Assembly: GCF_007859855.1 (NCBI RefSeq)
Contig: NZ_SJPK01000002.1
Location: forward strand, 582,186-646,185
DNA: 64,000 nt
DNA from: Allorhodopirellula solitaria
Lineage (GTDB): Bacteria > Planctomycetota > Planctomycetia > Pirellulales > Pirellulaceae
Reading direction: 5' to 3'
In this document: positions 61,942 through 64,000 of the stretch, one piece after another
How the letters are laid out: the number at the start of each line of letters is the position of its first letter
Position numbering within the stretch: position 1 is the stretch's first letter
Position numbers and translations under genes: made by a program
The notes under the pieces: generated by a model
Databases searched by the model: none
Told to the model about the DNA's origin: nothing
Seen by the model: the letters and a program-made list of their open reading frames with translations, nothing else

Positions 61942-63009
61942 TATGCCCTGAGTGAGCAAGGTCTTCCGTTAGGAATGGTCGATCATGTCCTCTGGACACG
62001 CCAATCCATTCTCACCAACGTGGACAGACCCGACAAAGAGCGTCTCCGCAAACAATCTTGTTACGAAGAGAAAGAAAGTTGCCGCTGGCTGGAAATGCTT
62101 CAAAGTAGTGAGCAAATCGCACGTGCTAACCCTGGGACTCACTACATCAACGTGGCTGACAGCGAGTCAGATATCCACGAAATGTTTCTCGAAATCGATC
62201 ATCAGGTCGATAATCACGATTTCATTTTGCGTGGCTGTCAGAACCGAGCTCTGGTCGATAGCGATGGCCATCCAAGGAGTATCGATGAAGCTCTAGCGAA
62301 CTGTGAAATCTGCTGCCAAAGCGAAGCGAGCATCAGTGAGCGAGTTTCCATGATAGCGGGCGAAACACGTCCACGGCGAAAATCACGTTCCGCCCGTGTG
62401 GCTCAAATCAGCCTTCGCGCGACCCCGGTCAACGTCCGTGGTCCGTATCGGGTGGGCGGGAATTTACCGGACGTGCAGCTGAATGTTGTCGAAGCGATCG
62501 AGTTGGACCCTCCCGAGGGCGAAGACGCTATTCGCTGGGTACTATTGACGTCACTACCGATCGATGAAATCTCACAGGTTCAACGGGTGATCGAGCTTTA
62601 CGGCCTACGTTGGCAAATCGAGTTATTTTTCAAAACCCTGAAAAGTGGTTTGGGTATCGAGAAGCTCAAGTACCAATCGTTGGATCGTTACTTAACGGCA
62701 TTCTCGATGCTTCTAGTCGTCGCCTGGCGAGTGGAGCAGATCAAGATGGCTGCCCGAATTGACGGAGATGCCAGTTGCGAAGACTACTTTGAAGCGAGCG
62801 AATGGAAACCAACGTACCTGGTCGCAAAAAAAACACGGACAGTTCCTCAGTCACCGCCGACAATGGCCGAGTTCATGCTGGTGTTGGCGCAGTTGGGCGG
62901 CTACTTGAACAAAACAGGGCAAGGACCGCCCGGTTCCACCGTAATCTGGCGTGGACTGCGGCGACTGCAGGCGTACCGCGAAGCCTATATTGCATTCGGA
63001 ACGGGCTAA
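61942..63009 (+). pseudogene. IS4 (Tn5-type) transposase, 5'-truncated
   Basis: 356 codons of a DDE transposase start abruptly at the right end of the ISAzo13 element (YALSEQGLPLGMVDHVLWTRQ). The second acidic residue is in INVADSESDIHEMF (compare DREADIY of Tn5). The YREK box is complete: IELYGLRWQIELFFKTLKSG, with the third catalytic Glu. The first catalytic Asp and the N-terminal DNA-binding domain are missing, and they are not found on the other side of the ISAzo13 insertion either. So the 5' third was deleted when or after that IS arrived. Any start upstream would lie in the opposite-strand IS gene. The product cannot be active. Confidence 0.85.
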
Positions 63010-63010
63010 A

Positions 63011-63898
63011 AAAAGATGTGTAGGATAAAGAGGGCATCGCCCTGGGGTCGGATAATCGGATAGCGAAATGTTTCGGTAGCCCCAACGGGGCGGCCCTCAT
63101 GTTCGCCGCAATCCTGCCGTTCGGATGGCATGTGCAAATGCCTCGTCCGCAGAATCTGCGGGTGAAACAAAGGAAGAAATCACCTTGTGCACCGAGAATC
63201 ACGGGATTTGCGATGGAAACCGCAGATTTTGAAAGTGACATCGGGTTTCAAGCCCGGGTTGCTCGTCTCAGCGTGGTGGATTTCGGGAGGTCCTGGCTCC
63301 TGCGTCCAATGGGCAAAAGGAACCCTCGGCGAGAAACATCACGCCGAGGGTCAACCGCACCGCCTGCGCGCTATCGACCGAGTTATCCCTTCCAGAGCCC
63401 GCGTCCCCGCAGAGCTCCAGTCGAATGGCGTGGACTTAAGCAGCTTTACTCGAGTTTCACGGGCATCTGTTTTCGCTTCCGTCCGGCTTGTCCGGGCGGA
63501 GTGGCAACTGCAAGCTACTGCAAAACGCCCTCGCCAGATCGATCTCCGCTCCGGGCTTGTCCCGGCGGAATCAGCGAATCAAGTCGTGTGACCGCCGGGG
63601 CAAGCCCGAGACGGAGCACCGTTTCGACTTCGCATTTTCTCGGTAGCTGCCAGTTGGTTCCTCCGCCGAGACAAGCTCGACGGAAGGATGTTTCACACGC
63701 GGCAATCGCTTAAGTCCACGCCATTCGAGCTCGGCTCGGTTTCTCCCGGCAGTGCCAGTGCCTGCACGGTCAGCGAGTCGCTTTCACCCACTGATTCTGC
63801 GGATGAACCGTGCAAATAGAGCCGCCCCCGTTGGGGCTAACGCGAGGTGGTGGCGACTGAAACCCCAGGCGTTGCCCTCTTTATCCTACACATCTTTT
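63011..63898. mobile_element. Inverted-repeat element C containing A and B sequences
   Basis: Perfect 26-bp terminal inverted repeats start AAAAGATGTGTAGGATAAAG at 63011 and end at 63898. The next stretches (CCCCAACGGGGCGGC at the left, GCCGCCCCCGTTGGGG at the right) also pair. Inside lie a degraded reversed fragment of element A (about 63355-63421 and 63728-63757) and a full element B (63422-63727). No gene is convincing; the ORFs here are repeat-derived. It begins 2 bp after the stop of the truncated transposase. Confidence 0.8.
63422..63727 (+). mobile_element. MITE-like element B, copy 2 (306 bp)
   Basis: Identical perfect 20-bp ends (CGAATGGCGTGGACTTAAGC) and an interior nearly identical to copy 1, in the same orientation. 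The right flank AGCTCGGCT is the reverse complement of the AGCCGAGCT that flanks copy 1. The left flank AGCTCCAGT matches it at 6 of 9 positions. The host sequence is a fragment of element A lying in the opposite direction, so B occupies the same site of A, inverted. Confidence 0.88.
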
Positions 63899-63954
63899 CG
63901 GGTAGATACACAGGCACATAAAGGATCTCAGTGTGCTCAGGGAGGGCTGTGGCG

Positions 63955-64000
63955 ATGGAATGGATTGAATCGGAGTTCGCTTGGCTTGAATTAGGCGACC
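63955..64000 (+). CDS. Start of a transposase gene, cut by the window end (IS4/Tn5-like)
   Basis: The ATG at 63955 opens MEWIESEFAWLELGD, and the frame runs off the window. This resembles the N-terminus of Tn5-type transposases (a W...EF...ELGD motif leading into the DNA-binding domain), the very part missing from the truncated transposase at 61942-63009. Fifteen residues are too few for certainty. It cannot be the missing piece of that gene, as it lies downstream on the same strand; it would be a separate copy. Confidence 0.45.
   Translation, partial: MEWIESEFAWLELGD

Noticed and set aside
63099..63994. ORFs of 80-204 residues near the right end of the window
   Set aside because: They read through elements C, A and B; the same peptides appear in the unrelated island at 26866-27300.

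Overview
The window looks like part of a planctomycete chromosome, most likely a Rhodopirellula-like member of the Pirellulales. Evidence: paired formylglycine-type sulfatases, a ThuA/discoidin/PVC-type dehydrogenase fused to a C-terminal CxxCH haem domain, DUF1844 and DUF4129 proteins, Cys-rich secreted proteins, frequent GTG/TTG starts, long spacers full of dispersed inverted-repeat elements, and few obvious operons. This is inferred from gene content; I could not search a database.

Layout. 1-2779: end of an aldo/keto reductase, pyrG and a DUF1844 gene. 2868-11874: an envelope cluster on the + strand made of a giant TPR protein, an ExbB/TolQ-type channel, an ExbD/TolR partner, a 930-residue membrane protein with a squalene-cyclase-like toroid domain, and an anchored unknown protein. 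12086-16747 (minus): a DUF389 membrane protein behind a class II (B12-dependent) ribonucleotide reductase that has a promoter and two NrdR-like boxes upstream. 17682-25984: the ThuA/dehydrogenase/cytochrome fusion, a UDP-glucuronate decarboxylase, and a fabH-like/algH/phosphatase run. 25985-27645 is a repeat island. 27646-36785: hisS, a degenerate zincin-like membrane protein, plsC, arsM, nth, a serine acetyltransferase and small secreted proteins. 37620-45854: a coiled-coil protein, a DUF4129 membrane protein, an SRAP protein, a Ser/Thr kinase, dnaB and dnaA. 46442-58911: mostly envelope and polysaccharide functions (secreted protein, nitroreductase, esterase, Na+/solute symporter, two sulfatases, sugar porter, MBOAT O-acyltransferase, Cys-rich repeat protein). 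59295-64000: a DUF1853 gene between direct repeats, an intact ISAzo13-type IS, a truncated IS4/Tn5-type transposase, and the first codons of another one.

The most unusual material lies between the genes. Several families of short non-coding elements with terminal inverted repeats are present. Three of them are nested (R1 contains A, A contains B) with readable target duplications, and an unoccupied target for B sits 10 kb away. A separate family built on a 16-bp GC-rich inverted motif (GACGGCTCCGCCCGTC and its complement) clusters at gene 3' ends. It forms a four-unit tandem array between two convergent genes, supplies the stop codon and last residues of hisS, and was carried along when the 3' third of the phosphatase gene was duplicated. 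I see no tRNA, rRNA, CRISPR array or phage structural genes.
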